64,000 nt of DNA, from NCBI GenBank assembly GCA_019454045.1, contig SKCR01001862.1, positions 1 through 64,000 on the forward strand. Direction: 5' to 3'. Below the pieces are notes generated by a model, which was not told the origin of the DNA, ran no database searches, and saw only the letters and a program-made list of their open reading frames with translations. Made by a program: the position numbers and the translations under genes. Within the stretch, counting starts at the first letter, position 1. Every line of letters starts with the position of its first letter. The stretch is from Zanthoxylum bungeanum (Eukaryota > Streptophyta > Magnoliopsida > Sapindales > Rutaceae). Below are positions 38,012 to 49,974 of this stretch, piece by piece.

Positions 38012-38331
38012 TGTTGTGATTAAACACACCCGAATAGAGGTGATTGGAGAGAAAACTCTTCTTTTATATTACAAACAAAAGAATTACAAAGCTTTATAAT
38101 CCAAGCTTTACAACAAACTCTCACACCACTTTACTCTCTATTATACTCACGTTTGGGATACTTAGGATGACTTCAAAATGCTCATTTTACCGCGCGTGAA
38201 CAGTGCCACGCGGTTTGGCACACGTTTTCAACACAGCTTGCCATAAGCTGTTTTCATTTCCTGCATTGCTGGCATGATGAGCTGCCATTCTCATCAACTT
38301 TCGGTGATGAGATTGGCAGCTGTCTTCAACA
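38012..38331 (-). repeat. 5' LTR of the copia element
   Basis: 320 bp. Nearly identical to the 3' LTR except for the short indels and one or two substitutions described there. The promoter of the element should lie here. Confidence 0.95.
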
Positions 38332-38336
38332 GCAAG

Positions 38337-39521
38337 TGAGAGCTCTTTTATTAATTAAAATGTATTGTATATGGACAAGTTAACATTTTCTTGATCAAGT
38401 TAAAAATGAGGACAAAATATTTAATTTATAGTTGGCATTTGAAACTACTATTCATTATGACTGTTTCTGCCATGTTCAGTCGACCTAAGACACAAGATTT
38501 TGTTTACCTAATGCTAACATGGCAAGTTACTGTTGGAATCATAATTAATAATAAAATTTAGAGGGTTCGATCGATTGAATCTTGAATTTACGGTCGATTG
38601 AATTTCAAGAATTTCAAATTGAAGTTTTTGATTTTCGTGGTCGACCTTGCGATCAACCTAAGTTTTGAGGATTTTGAAAATCTTCCATTTTCATCCCAAT
38701 TTCAAATCTAAAAGATGTAGCAACTTTGTCCCAATTATTTTGAAATCAAATAATGACTTGTCCATCAAAATCAAATGATTCTGTAAGTTCAAAAAGCTTG
38801 AAAAGATAAATCATTTAAGACCAAAACTAAACTTTTAAATCTTTGAGGAAATGATACAATTTTATAAGATATGCACATGAAAAATTCATTTGAACTTTTA
38901 CGAGCTTATCATGCATAATCTTACAACATAAGCATTACAAGATGATTAAGAAATATGCCATAAGGTAGTTTTCTTTGATCTTACATGTTGTTTAACTTCT
39001 CTTGATTTCCTTTAATCTTGAACTTTATATGATGCCTGTATTTTATGATTCTTCATGTAGGGTGCTTTTACTAAATTATCATTGATACATGATCTAGTAT
39101 CATCAAAATCAATATGAAATATGAGACCTAAAAAATCAACACAAATCACCATCAAAACGTTATCGTTTTGGTGTTTTTTAAAATAGTTATGCATCCACAC
39201 CCATCTTACATCATTAAAGTGAAAGTACCGTTTGAAAATGAAAACATATGATTTCACTTTTGACTTTGATTTCCTCTCTTGACTCTCACACTTTAAAGCT
39301 TCTATATATCCGTAAAAAAAAAAAACAGTAATAAAACAAAATTAGAGACTAGGGTTTTGATTTTCATCATTTTTTTAACATACCCAATTGAAAAAAAATG
39401 GCTTCTTATTCTTCTTCATTGTCATTGCCAAAACTCAAATTTTTAATCTCCTAAAGCCCTTCATGATGCGATCTTTCACTCTCAAAATATTCTTATTTAT
39501 AGAAATCCATCGTATAAGAAC
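38337..39521. other. Intergenic, no gene
   Basis: Continues the older repeat interrupted by the copia insertion for a short way, then AT-rich DNA with several tcgatcgattgaa words near 38570-38600. No domain or element boundaries were recognised; a small minus-strand frame at 39012-39257 has no recognisable motif. Confidence 0.4.
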
Positions 39522-42500
39522 TGTTGATGATTGTTTTTCGTTTTAAGGATAATATGGAAAAATAATCCCTCGAACAAACCTGCATCAACAATGAATTTGT
39601 TTGGTTAATTGGGAACCAAGTTAAACTTAGCAAACATGAAAATAAATCACAGAGTTTACGTGGTTCGACAGAGAGTGGCTCCAACCTACGTTTAAGGGAG
39701 AAATAATGTGTATTTTATTACTGCTCGGGGTCAAGACCGACCCGAACTACAATGGGGAAATGAACTCATAGAGTGATTCAACGCATCAAGTCTTACATAA
39801 GTCCAATACAATTCACTCATTTGTTAAGATAACCGACCAGCTTTCTCTCTCTATCACTAGTTCTCAAGCTCTTAGCTTTTTTACAAGTTGTAAGATGAAA
39901 AATTTTCTAACCCTTGAATTTGAGATTTCAAAAAGGCTACCAAATATACTATTCCACCGCCTATGACATCGACCTACGTCAACTTGCCATCATTTTCATT
40001 ACAACTCTCATCAACTACCCTAAAAAAAGCTAATCAGGTCCACCCATTTCATTATCATTGCATCGGCCTATGGCGATCTTTGGCGGCCTATGTCGGCTAT
40101 GGTCTGCCATATTCTTACCACTGCACCGGCCTATGACGGATGATAAAGACTACTTTCAATGAGAACTGTTGCTTTTCCACAGTCATAATTAGTATTCTAG
40201 AAGCTTATCATCTCAACTAGGACATACGTCACATGACTTCAACACAGGTTGGCATGTGATCCTATCTTCGTTCAACAGATCGGCACACCGAGGCTGATGA
40301 TACTATAAAAGATTCCACTAGCTCTCTAAATCAGGTCGCGTTGACACATATGGACCTCATCGGATCGGTTTCAAAAAACTCTCAGAAAGCCCCAAAACAA
40401 CACCCTTCATGTGGTCGGGTCGGTATCCCAACTTGTTTCATCTTTCACGATGCTTCTGTTCTCGAAAGAACTCTTCTATACCACTAGGTCGAGTTTCTCT
40501 GTCAAAACCCATATCTTCCAGGACCCTTGGGTCTTTATCATCCGTTTTTGGCTAAGTACAAAGCCAATTCTACCCCTCATCGGTATTTGAGTCTTCCTCA
40601 TGGTGAAAAATCACTATCAATATATATCACATAGTTCTCGATATCAACGAGTTGGTAAGTTGATGTCGGGAATTTCATAAAAGATGGTGGTGTGGACCGA
40701 TCTGGTTTCCTCAGGTTGTTAGCCTCTTGGAGAATGCTATATCACTTCAACTCTTCCCAGGATCATCTTGCTTGGGACCGTCTGTTCTATATACTGCCAA
40801 AGATGCTATTTCCGTGATGATTGTCTTTCTTTCATCGCCATTTGAAAAGGTACTCAGAAGGTTTCTCAATCTTCCATAGGAATATGTGATGTCATAATGG
40901 TCTTCCTTAAATTCTCATCACATCCATCAATTTTTTTTTTGTTTCGTCTCCTTAATACGCCAATTATCGCTCATATGTGACTTGCGCGCCAAAACTCGTG
41001 TGGCTGAGATGAATCGAGCTCGTGGCTCTCATCTGAGCTCATAATTTGAATTCAATGGTAGTGATTGACCTAACACGTGTCACCAATCCACCACTCTCAT
41101 TCCAAATCAACAATCAAGATCTGCCTAAGCTGCTTATTTAGAGGCTACGCTCATTTTTTCCCACTTTTGCCAACTTTGTCTCCCTTAAAACACTCTCAAG
41201 AACTCAAACGTCGTCTGTAATTTTGATACCTCTCAACAACTTCATCTTCTCAACCTTCATCTTCAACATATAAGTAATGCTCTTGGATCTTTATCTTTAC
41301 TTCCTTTGCACCGAGCATGTTTTTTATTCACCATTGATGCCTAATGAACATGATGAATGTATGCATTATTTGACAACATGCTCTGAGTTTTTTGTGGGTT
41401 TATTACAGTTCTGGGTTTATATTGTGGTTGTAAGGGTGTATTTCTGGATTTATAATGTTGTTGAATAGTTGTGTGTTTCTGGGTTTTGCAATGGTTTTAG
41501 GCTCGTATTGATAAGTTGGGTCGGCTTTATGTGTTTAGTTGTACTATTGCTTTCAGATTTATTATTTCACCATTGTTAGGGTTTTTAGAGCTTTTTAGGG
41601 TTAGTCACTTTGGTATGGATGACTTAGTAAAACCTAGATAACACCAAACCCAACTGACAATAGAACATATGCCCATTTTAGCAATGAGAATTGGCCTTCT
41701 TAAATTGTAAACAATGATTAGGTTAACTTTACTAACAGTATTCCCTGAATCATTCATTTCTAGAAATGTCAGAATCTGATTCCTCCTCAGTAACTCCCCT
41801 TGACGTTCTGCATCATATTAAACCTGCTCCACACCCGACTGAGCCAACTGATGTGGAAAGCTCAAGATCAGTAGGACCCGATAACTACGACACCACTACG
41901 ACTCCTTCAAAGGAAGAAAACCAATCATACTGTAAAATAATAGCCCGACTTGAGCCTACCCTTCCCGTCTTGTACTTTGTCAACTTTTATATGGATAGAG
42001 TTTCTACCATCACTGATGTCGAACTGAACCAGCTTAAGAAGAGATTCAATATTCCTGAGGAAGTGAGCCTGAGTGTTCCAGATGAGGATGACCTGACGAG
42101 CCAACCAATCAGTGGTCAAGTTGCCTTTTACACCGCCTTCTTTGATGTGGGTCTGCGTCTTTAATGTAAAAATATTTTGCTAAGATGTTGGTTGCTATGA
42201 ACCTAGCCTCGTGCCAGCTCAACTTGAACTGATGAAGGGTGCTAGACTGGCTCTATGTGGTTTGGAGTCAAGCCGAGCTAGGAGAACCATTAGTTGAAGA
42301 TGTGAATAGGCTATACCGAATGAATGCCAACTCAAATGAGTTTAAGGGTTTGTATTACTTGTCCCTATACAATGGAGACAAGTCTTTGATCACAAACCTC
42401 CCAGTCACCAACAAAATTTTTAAAGACAAATGGTTTTGGGCTGGGGGAATATGGGGTGAACACCAAATCATCGTTAGTTTGGAAATAATTATGCCGACCG

Positions 42501-43900
42501 TCTTCAAGGTTGGAGGTAACTACCCAACCCTTTGACTTTTTCTTCCTTATTCTCTTAAGATTTTCACTAATATAATTTTACCCTTTGTAGCCTGTTATGG
42601 TGATTCTCCCAAAGTTCGTCACAAGGTAAAGATGATGGTTAAGCTTTCTTCTCAATTTTCAGGCCACTACAGAAATATCCTAAACCTTTCCTCATTTGCC
42701 GATGCAGGTCTTATCCCGAGCACCCCTCCACCGGCTGAAAAGCAGCCTAGTAATACTAACTAGTTGACCGACCTCTTTTCATTCTCTTTTTCTACTGTTA
42801 TTTACCATTGACTTTTACATCTGTATTTTACAGACACATGTTTCACTTTATTGCTTCTAATCTTGTGTGTTTTCTTGATGCAAACATGCTTGGAAAAAAA
42901 GGCTCACTCCTCTGCAGATTGCAAGGGATGCCATACGCCAAGCCTAGGGCGGGGCAAACGGCTCCCAACCTCAGGTCACCACCCAAAAATAAAAAACTTC
43001 AGTGCATGCCTCTACACCACTGACCCGAACCATCAATACACTACCAACAAGACCATTCCAAATTCCATCAGCCCATTCTTCCCAAACTCCAATCCCTACC
43101 CCAAGACCTCAGAAAAGGAATTTATACCTAATCAGAGGCGAGGATGAGGAGTGCCTCGATGAGGGTCCACGGAAGAAAACCATCGCCTCCTACGTAAGGT
43201 CCCGACGACTTCTGCTACAAAGAATTGGGCAGTCCTAACCTTGATAGTAGACGATCCCCTATAGAGAGGAAGAGAAGACATGACTCACCTCATGCCGACT
43301 TTCAATTACCTGGCCCAACATGTGGACATCAATTGGGCCTTAGTCTATGAAAATATTTCTCCTCACGAGGTCATCCAAAAAGTGGGTCGCCTTTAATCAA
43401 AGGTAATTACTTCTAACTTAGTCTTTTGCTTTCAATTTTTTTTTCACACACTGATCTACTATCTTTATATGCAACTGACTTATCTCCTGGCCACCAATAA
43501 GGACATACTTTCAAGTATCATTCCTGAGGGTGGCCAGGGTCAAATGCTTCAAAATAGTCTGATTGAGGCAAGAGCTGTTTAAGAAGGTGGATGAGGCCAA
43601 AATTGAAACTGAAGCCTTCCGTCAATCTCTTAGAACTGCCAGAAATGAGAGGGACGAATCTCAAGCTGAGGCCGCTTCCAGGGCCTTTGAACTTAAAATG
43701 AAGCATGCGAAGACTGTCATCGCCGATGGGAAGCTCAGTGAAAATGAGACTGAGCTTGAGAAAGCCAATGATGAGTTGACCAAGGCCCGGGGTGAGTTAG
43801 GCTATCTACAAGTCAATTTTGTCGACCGCATCGAGAATATCAAGGTTGACATTCAGGTTGAAGGCTTGTAGGAATCCCTGGTGCTGACTGGGGAGACCTA
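39522..43900 (+). mobile_element. Gypsy-type retroelement relic (LTR/leader plus gag-like gene)
   Basis: The start TGTTGATGATTGTTTTTCG matches the fragment at 2061. It is followed by about 2 kb of non-coding LTR/leader and then a plus-strand gag-like gene (41766 onward) of the putative gypsy-type transposon family. No integrase or RT was found, and the right end was not located. The limits are therefore approximate. Confidence 0.5.
41766..43871 (+). pseudogene. Putative gypsy-type transposon protein (PF04195-like), broken
   Basis: Begins MSESDSSSVTPLDVLHHI. A block ELNQLKKRFNIPEEVSL, then QVAFYTAFFDVGLRL (up to 42164), fits the IP..v.L..P......GxvafY...F..GLRLP pattern of this plant family. 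The same domain goes on in other frames as KMLVAMNLASCQLN, two stops, LDWLYVVWS and FKDKWFWAGGIW. A GT..AG intron is likely at 42515-42589. A later piece (43563-43871) is a charged coiled coil (ELFKKVDEAKIETEAF..., TELEKANDELTKARGEL). Several stops and a shift make it non-functional. The family name is from memory of the pattern. Confidence 0.6.
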
Positions 43901-44221
43901 CCCTGACCTTGACTTAACTGAGCTACAAAAGGTCGTCAATGTCGACTGAAATGTCCACGTCGAGTGGGGCCTTGACGACTGGAACTAATGCTGATTGGGT
44001 CTTGTTGGCAGTCCATGATGCCACTAGGGCCAGATGAAAATCATGAGACATGATCTTATGTGAGTTCATCGTGTGAACCCAAGTATCGTTTGAGACACAA
44101 TGATATTTGAGTCCTTAATCCAAATTTGGCCTTACACTCATTTCAGAGGAAAATATGGAAACAAGCTATATGATTCTTTTATTGAATTATTTACCACACT
44201 CAAACATAATATTGAACTTGC

Positions 44222-44692
44222 ATATTTATATTAATAAACATCTTGTAGAATGTAACTAATTCAAAAAACATATAAATGATAAATGAGATTATCGAAAATT
44301 TATTTTTCAAATCCTAGACTAAATAAACTTGATTTGGTACGCCGAAACTGTGGCGCATTATTGTTTTGTAAGCCGAATCTGTGCCGCAATGGTTTGGTAT
44401 GCTGAAACTGTAGCATATTGGTTTGACAGCTGAAATTGGGGTCATTGATAATGGTGATTATTATTTTTTTATTTTTTATTTTTTAATTATAAATTTTTGT
44501 GGTGGATGGAAATAAGGTGATGTTTGGTGACCTGGTGTTTGTATGTATGCGGAAGTTTTTGTTTGAACTTGCCTGTTTATATTAATAAATATAAATTAGA
44601 TATAATCTAACTAATTAAAAAAAACATATAAATGATAAATGAATTTGAATTTCAAATATATAATTTATTTTTCAAATCCTAAACTAGATAGA
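44222..44692. repeat. Direct repeat pair (about 110 bp) around a minisatellite
   Basis: 44222-44330 and 44576-44692 share ttatattaataaa, aactaatt-aaaa, acatataaatgataaatga and tttatttttcaaatcct in the same order. Between them lies a minisatellite of about four units, 28-30 bp each (44331-44450), with tttggtacgccgaaactg / ttttgtaagccgaatctg / tttggtatgctgaaactg / tttgacagctgaaattg. Confidence 0.7.
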
Positions 44693-44696
44693 GTAT

Positions 44697-45366
44697 TGTT
44701 GACAAGAAAATAAATATCAAAGGACGGAAAGGCATGACGTATCAAACGACGAAAAGACATGACGTCATTCTGGACGAAGAATGAAGAAGGAATTGACCCA
44801 CAAAGACTCAACTCAAGACGATTCAAGCAATGGGTAAAGAATCATTAAGAACGAAGAAAGAACCTTCCAACAAGTAAAGAACGATGAAAGAAGAACGAAT
44901 ATACGAAGGTACCATGCGGTTGGCCAGTTATAAGTAGGTGCACTTAATGGTTATTGAACAGACTAACAGCGATCCCCACGATCTAGCAAGTTACCCAGCA
45001 GTTGCACGCATGATCCAGCGGTTGCACGCATCATCCAGCGGTTGTGCGCATGACCCAGCAGTTACATGCGAGCAGGAACCGTGGGGGTTTAATGGGTTGA
45101 AGATAGCGAAACCGCTTGAGCGATTAGTGGGACCGTGCACTATAAAAGACTCAGGTGTAGCTAAGAGAAACATGAGGAGAAAAAAGACTCAAAATGAGCA
45201 AGTAGTTTAAATTTACCCTATTTCTTAGCTTTGTAATCTTTAGGGCTGTAATCTGTGTGCTTGCGCCACTTGAAGGCATTTTCTTGGAATCAATCACCCA
45301 TTTCTGGGACTGTGTCTCAGGAGGTTTGGAACTTTACACGTGTACTAACAAAAAATTGCACGAACA
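44697..45366 (+). mobile_element. Solo LTR, 670 bp, perfect 5-bp target duplication
   Basis: TGTTGACAAG...CGAACA flanked by agtat at 44692-44696 and 45367-45371. Inside is a TATA-type word (ctataaaaga near 45141) and a four-unit tandem repeat of about 21 bp (cagcagttgcacgcatga type, 44995-45073). No PBS, PPT or coding sequence. The frame at 44938-45210 results from the tandem repeat. Confidence 0.8.
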
Positions 45367-45611
45367 AGTATGCTTCTTAATAATTTCCCACTAAAGAAAA
45401 ATACGATTTATTGATATGATAATTCATTCCAAATTCTAATACAAATAGTCATAAAACTAGATCAAATTAAACCATTTTTTTTTTTATCATATAACATATA
45501 TATTTTTGACATCCAGGACCAGGAGCGAAGAACTAGTCTCAGGCAGCACATCATCTTCCACTTTATTTTCATCAACACAAGAAGTAAGGCCTTTTATGTA
45601 TTTTCATCTCA

Positions 45612-47923
45612 TCAAAAGTTGCTTATCTTTGCAAATTCAATAGTTTTCTTCCCATCATGTGCCTTCCTATAGAAATGCCTTGAATAATCTGCACACAGAA
45701 CTGGCTTATAAATTGGCCTCTCCCCATTTGCAAGCACTTCAGGAAAAGGACATAGTATGGCTTCAGGTTTCGGGTTCACAAAAAGAGGCACCGAAATCCT
45801 GTTCTCACTTCCATTAGCAATGACACAATGCTCAATACTCTTGTACCGACCATTGCTCATGATTTGTAAAGCATCACCAATATTAACAATGAGAGATCCG
45901 CTAACGGGAGAGACATGAATCCAGTTATTACCATTGTTTTCGCGGACATAGAGTCCCCCGATATCATCCTGAAGAAGTACAGTGAATGTTGAAATATCCG
46001 AATGACGGCCTACTCCAACTGTGAGTTCAGGATTCGGACAAATTGGATAGTAGTTGAGATTAACTCTTCTTGAACCCATCAACATAGGTTCTCTAATTTC
46101 ATCAATTTCTTTCACGTTTAGCCCCTTTGTTAGGACTTGCATTAAACGTTTGATGAGAACTTCTGAACTCTTCATGTACTCCAACATTTCATCCCTGTAG
46201 GTCAAAAAAAAAAAAAAAAGGAAAAAAATTTCAATACTGCACAATATTAGTACATTCAAAAGAACTCAAAATAGTTTGTTTGTTTGTTAGGGGAAAAATG
46301 GAATGTGTATATGTATTTTAAAACTCTATGAGTTTTACGTGGAACTTAATTGAAGCATTATGAATGGAGAATAAAATTTTAATTGTCGTTCTTATATTGA
46401 CTTCAAAAAAAAAAAGGTAATATAGATAATAATATGTTGCTTGACCCTTAGATAATTTAAGCGATCGTCTAGGGTTTCATCTCAAATAAAAGGCCCTATA
46501 AAAATTTATGCTTATTCATTTAAGTGTATTGTAAAATTATTATTAATTTTTATGTAAAAAATAACAAAATTATCTTAATTGATTAGTTAATTATAATAGA
46601 GAATTATTAAAATGATTAAAGTATTATATTTTAGTAAACATTTACTTTAAAATTTCTTATTTTCAAAACGAATAATATGATTATTTTATTTTTCTAAAAA
46701 TATCTCTAATAGAACAAGGCATCGCTAAATTTTTTCGGCTGAGGCCCTAAAAAACGTGAGTTGCCCTTGCTGTCTAATTAGAATGGATTTGAATTGTCAA
46801 CATGCTAGTTCACTTGATCAAGACACCTTTCTTCATATGATAGGTTTTGTGTTCGATTCCTCACGTTCATGTAATTATTGATCTTCGGGTCTAGTTCTAT
46901 TAGTTAAGAATAGGGACCTTATTCTTACGGTTTTTAGGTCTTGTTCTCATAACATTAAGTGTGATTCAATCAGCTTATGAGCCATGATTCATCTCCTTTG
47001 AGGTTTAGTCAATAATGATCTGTCAAGCGAAAATCAATTCTTATAGAAATAATATGAGTGTTCAGATTTTTTTCATCTTTATAATGAAATAATATAATAT
47101 ATAGATGAAAGAAATGTAAACCTTCCTTAAACTATGGGGAAAAAAACGAACATGAATTCAATGTTGATTTTTTTAATAAATTACTATCGGTAGTTGGATG
47201 TTAACCGTCCATCACTATAAATAGACACGTAGCAGGAGAATAAATTTTTTTTAACACAATTCAACTCAACAGTGCTTCCAAATTTGGTTAGAACAACCAT
47301 TAAAAAAATAAATAAAGAAGCATGCATCAACGTAACTTAACCATAAAATTAGATAAGGATAAAACACACGGATCGCCAAATAAAAATGCATTTCATGTAT
47401 ATATTGTCACCTACTTGCAAACAGGAGGCCAAAAAGCAGAAGCTTCTTCCTCAGAAACATAAAACAAGCTCAAAAAGTCTTTCCACTCCAGAGCCATTTC
47501 CACATGAGGAACAAAGCTTGACCCGAACCTGGCATTATTGGTTGGTGAATTCTCCTTCGAGTACTTCCTCTTCTCTTCTGCCGGTAACCCGAAAAATCGG
47601 TGAGTCGCTTCTTTTACTCTCTCAAGTACTTCCAGGGGCACACCATGATTAATAATCTGGAAAAATCCCCAATTCTCAGCGGCTTCGCAAATGGATTTTG
47701 CAACTTCAGGACAGTCCCATTTGGACATATCAATGAGGGGAATTGATACTTGGTTCAGGATTTTTTTCTCACTGAATCTTTCTTCTAAGGGTTGGTGAAA
47801 TTGTTTTGGCAGGCTTTTGATTCCCATTTCGGAGAGACCCTTTACTCCATGGCCTTTGTTTATAACAAAATCAGCAATATCCCAGGACTCAGTTGCCATG
47901 ATAGTGCCATTTACTGGTGCCAT
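45612..47923 (-). CDS. 2OG-Fe(II) dioxygenase, feruloyl-CoA 6'-hydroxylase (F6'H) type, copy 2
   Basis: Two exons on the minus strand, 47923-47415 and 46194-45612; the intron of 1220 bp splits the same Lys codon as in copy 1 and exon 2 has the same 583-nt length. 363 residues. Iron ligands His234, Asp236 ([10 protein letters not shown]), His292; 2OG-binding R302-x-S304 (NRISVPLF). The N-domain has the usual NHGVP, unlike copy 1. It begins MAPVNGTI. An upstream in-frame ATG at 47998 would add 25 residues, but it lies within a few bases of the TATA word, so it is probably outside the mRNA; F6'H proteins also start with MAP. Role as in copy 1: 6'-hydroxylation of feruloyl-CoA leading to scopoletin. 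Repeat remnants, including a possible SINE B box near 46850, explain the longer intron. Confidence 0.9.
46790..47030 (+). mobile_element. Possible SINE remnant inside the F6'H copy 2 intron
   Basis: gtgttcgattcc (about 46850-46861) resembles a tRNA-type B box, about 50 bp after a weak A-box-like stretch. No clear tail or target duplication is seen, so this is a weak call. A neighbouring pair, aaggccctataaaa and gaggccctaaaaaa (46490 and 46740), may mark another degraded element. Confidence 0.3.
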
Positions 47924-48002
47924 TATTGCTCCACACTTGAATAATTCAGCAAGTGCAAGATGGATGGATATACTTGGTGATGAATTTAACATCACCAATG
48001 GC

Positions 48003-48010
48003 TATTTTAT
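48003..48010 (-). promoter_or_regulatory. TATA box of F6'H copy 2
   Basis: On the minus strand the word reads ATAAAATA (context ctataaaatag), 79 nt upstream of the ATG at 47923. This spacing matches the paralog (76 nt) and supports the downstream start codon. Confidence 0.65.
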
Positions 48011-48419
48011 AGTGATTCACTGATGCATTTAAAACGTTTAAAAAATCCAAAATAAAGATTAAAGGCTGTTTCCTCCAACAAAATTTGACTTAATTTTTTC
48101 CGAAGTAGGGCAAATTTGAAAACAACATTTGTCGTTTTCAAAAATTGTTTTGCTGGAGCGAAATTCAGTTAACTGTTTCTAGTTAAAGCAGCATCACTCT
48201 ATAATAAAACAAGGGCATGAACATAGTACCCGATATTGATACCGGGGGTTCAGAATTTTGAAGACATTCTGTAGCTATCATTTTGACAGAGTATTTTAGT
48301 TAATCTACACTATATCGGTTGGTGTAAAAAAATAATAATATTATCATATTAATAAAATATTATTAAAATAATATAATATTAATAAAAATTTTAAAAAATA
48401 TGTCAAATCATGTATAAAT

Positions 48420-49515
48420 TAAAATTTTATGTTTTCTTCAAAAAAAATAATTTTTTTTATGTTTAATATCCTATTTTTATATTTAATGTCCAAATATTAA
48501 TTTTAATACACTATTTTTATGTTTAATGTCCAAATTTACGTGTTAATATTATGAAATTTCAGGTGAGCAATGATATACGTGTGAAATATCAAAATCTTAT
48601 ATCAAGTAAGAAATATTTTTCATGTTCAATGCCATTTTTTAATACTCTAAATTTCATGTTAATGCTAATAAAATTTTATATTTGTCCATTTTGCATGTTT
48701 AATGTCATAATTTTCATGTTTAATGTCAGATTATCATATTTAATGTCTAAATTTCATGTTAATACTATAAAGAGTAATAAATTTATAGTTTTCATGTTTG
48801 ATGTCCTAATTCCATGTTTAATACCCACAATTTTAATGCTCACAAGACAAAATTTTTATAATTTTATGTTTTATGTCCTAAATTTCATATTTAATATCAT
48901 ATTTTTCATGTTCAATGTCCTATTTTCATGTTTAATACCATAATTTCATACTTAATGCCATATTTTTCATGTATAATGTCCAAATTGCATGTTAATGTTA
49001 TAAAATTTCATGTTAACAATAGTACAGTGTGAAATGTCAAAATTTTATGTCACATGTAAAAATATTTTTCATGTTCAATGCCCTATTTTCATGTTTAATG
49101 CTCTAAATTTCATGTCAATGCTAATAAATTTTTATGTTGTCACTTTTGCATGTTCATTACCCCAATTTTCATGTTAATGCTATACATGGTAATAAAATCA
49201 TAATTTTCATGTTTATTGTCCATTTTTCATGTTTAATACTCATATTCATGTTCAATATCATATTTTTCATGTTTAATGCCTAAAAATTCAGGTTAATAGT
49301 GATGATTTTTAGGTTTATAGATTTTGCATGTTTATTGCCATTTGCCACATTTTCATGTACACTAACCTAAAATTTTAGGTTAATGCCTAAAAATTTCAAG
49401 TGTGACCAAATCAATATCCAATCTTTTATTTCTATTGTAAAAGATAAAAATCATGTTTAATGCCTATATTTCATGTTCAGTGTCCCAAATTTTCATATTT
49501 AATTGCCAAAATTTC
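48420..49515. repeat. Degenerate minisatellite of a tttcatgtttaatgtcc-type motif
   Basis: About 1.1 kb made largely of variants of ttttcatgtttaatgtcc, atgttcaatgccc and catgttaatgctat, each about 18-20 bp, in uneven higher-order blocks (for example a catgttaatgctataaa block recurring near 48750, 49000 and 49170). The long open frame at 48551-48943 is a product of this repeat. No boundaries of a mobile element were found. Confidence 0.8.
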
Positions 49516-49969
49516 AAGTTATTGGATATTTAGATAACCGATTTTTTAAGTTCTTTAATATATAAAAAATTAAGATTTAATTTCGACCATTTGATTCTCA
49601 TCTAAGGGCTAAGATCAAACCTAGTACCCATCCCCTAATATATTATTAGCAATGCCCATAAAACAAAGGATATTTAAGTCTTTTCAAGTTTCCAATCAAT
49701 TTTGTAACATCATTTTTTTTGTCAAAATATTACTATAAGCCTCGATAAATTATAACGTCAATTAAATAAATATTTGTTTGCAGGTCCAGAACTATTGTAT
49801 TTCATATAGGGTCATCTTCTAGTCTGGTCCTAACAATTTGAATTTCGTCTGGATAAGCTAAACGACAACACAAAACAATGTCAAACTCAATATATATATT
49901 TTTTATCTCATTATCATATCAAATCTAACCAAACCCCGCAATCATATTATTATTACCTAAAACATATTT
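49516..49969. other. Intergenic, no gene
   Basis: AT-rich, nothing recognised. It leads directly into the target duplication of the next solo LTR. Confidence 0.4.
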
Positions 49970-49974
49970 ATGCC
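49970..49974. repeat. Target site duplication (atgcc), left copy
   Basis: atgcc precedes the LTR and recurs at 53009-53013. Confidence 0.9.

Larger units (their letters stand above)
32816..38331 (-). mobile_element. Complete Ty1/copia retrotransposon, Tork/TNT1-like, minus strand
   Basis: It has two LTRs (TGTTG...CAACA), a gcaag duplication, an initiator-Met PBS inside the right (5') LTR and a polypurine tract inside the left (3') LTR. Between them, on the minus strand, lie gag, zinc knuckle, protease, integrase, reverse transcriptase and RNase H in copia order (integrase before RT). The sequence of words is close to TNT1-94. LTRs differ by only a few bases and one short indel, so the insertion is young, yet gag-pol is broken by several frameshifts and one stop. 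It splits an older repeat and lies between the two F6'H paralogs. Confidence 0.96.

Noticed and set aside
37548..38099. Arg/Ser-rich open frames in several frames
   Set aside because: They come from the repetitive gctgacgtgg leader of the copia element and overlap each other on both strands.
47924..47998. The upstream in-frame ATG as start of F6'H copy 2
   Set aside because: It lies within a few bases of the TATA word at 48003-48010, so it would be near or before the transcription start; the MAP start at 47923 fits the family.
48551..48943. A 130-codon open frame with many Met and Phe
   Set aside because: It is a translation of the tttcatgtttaatg minisatellite.
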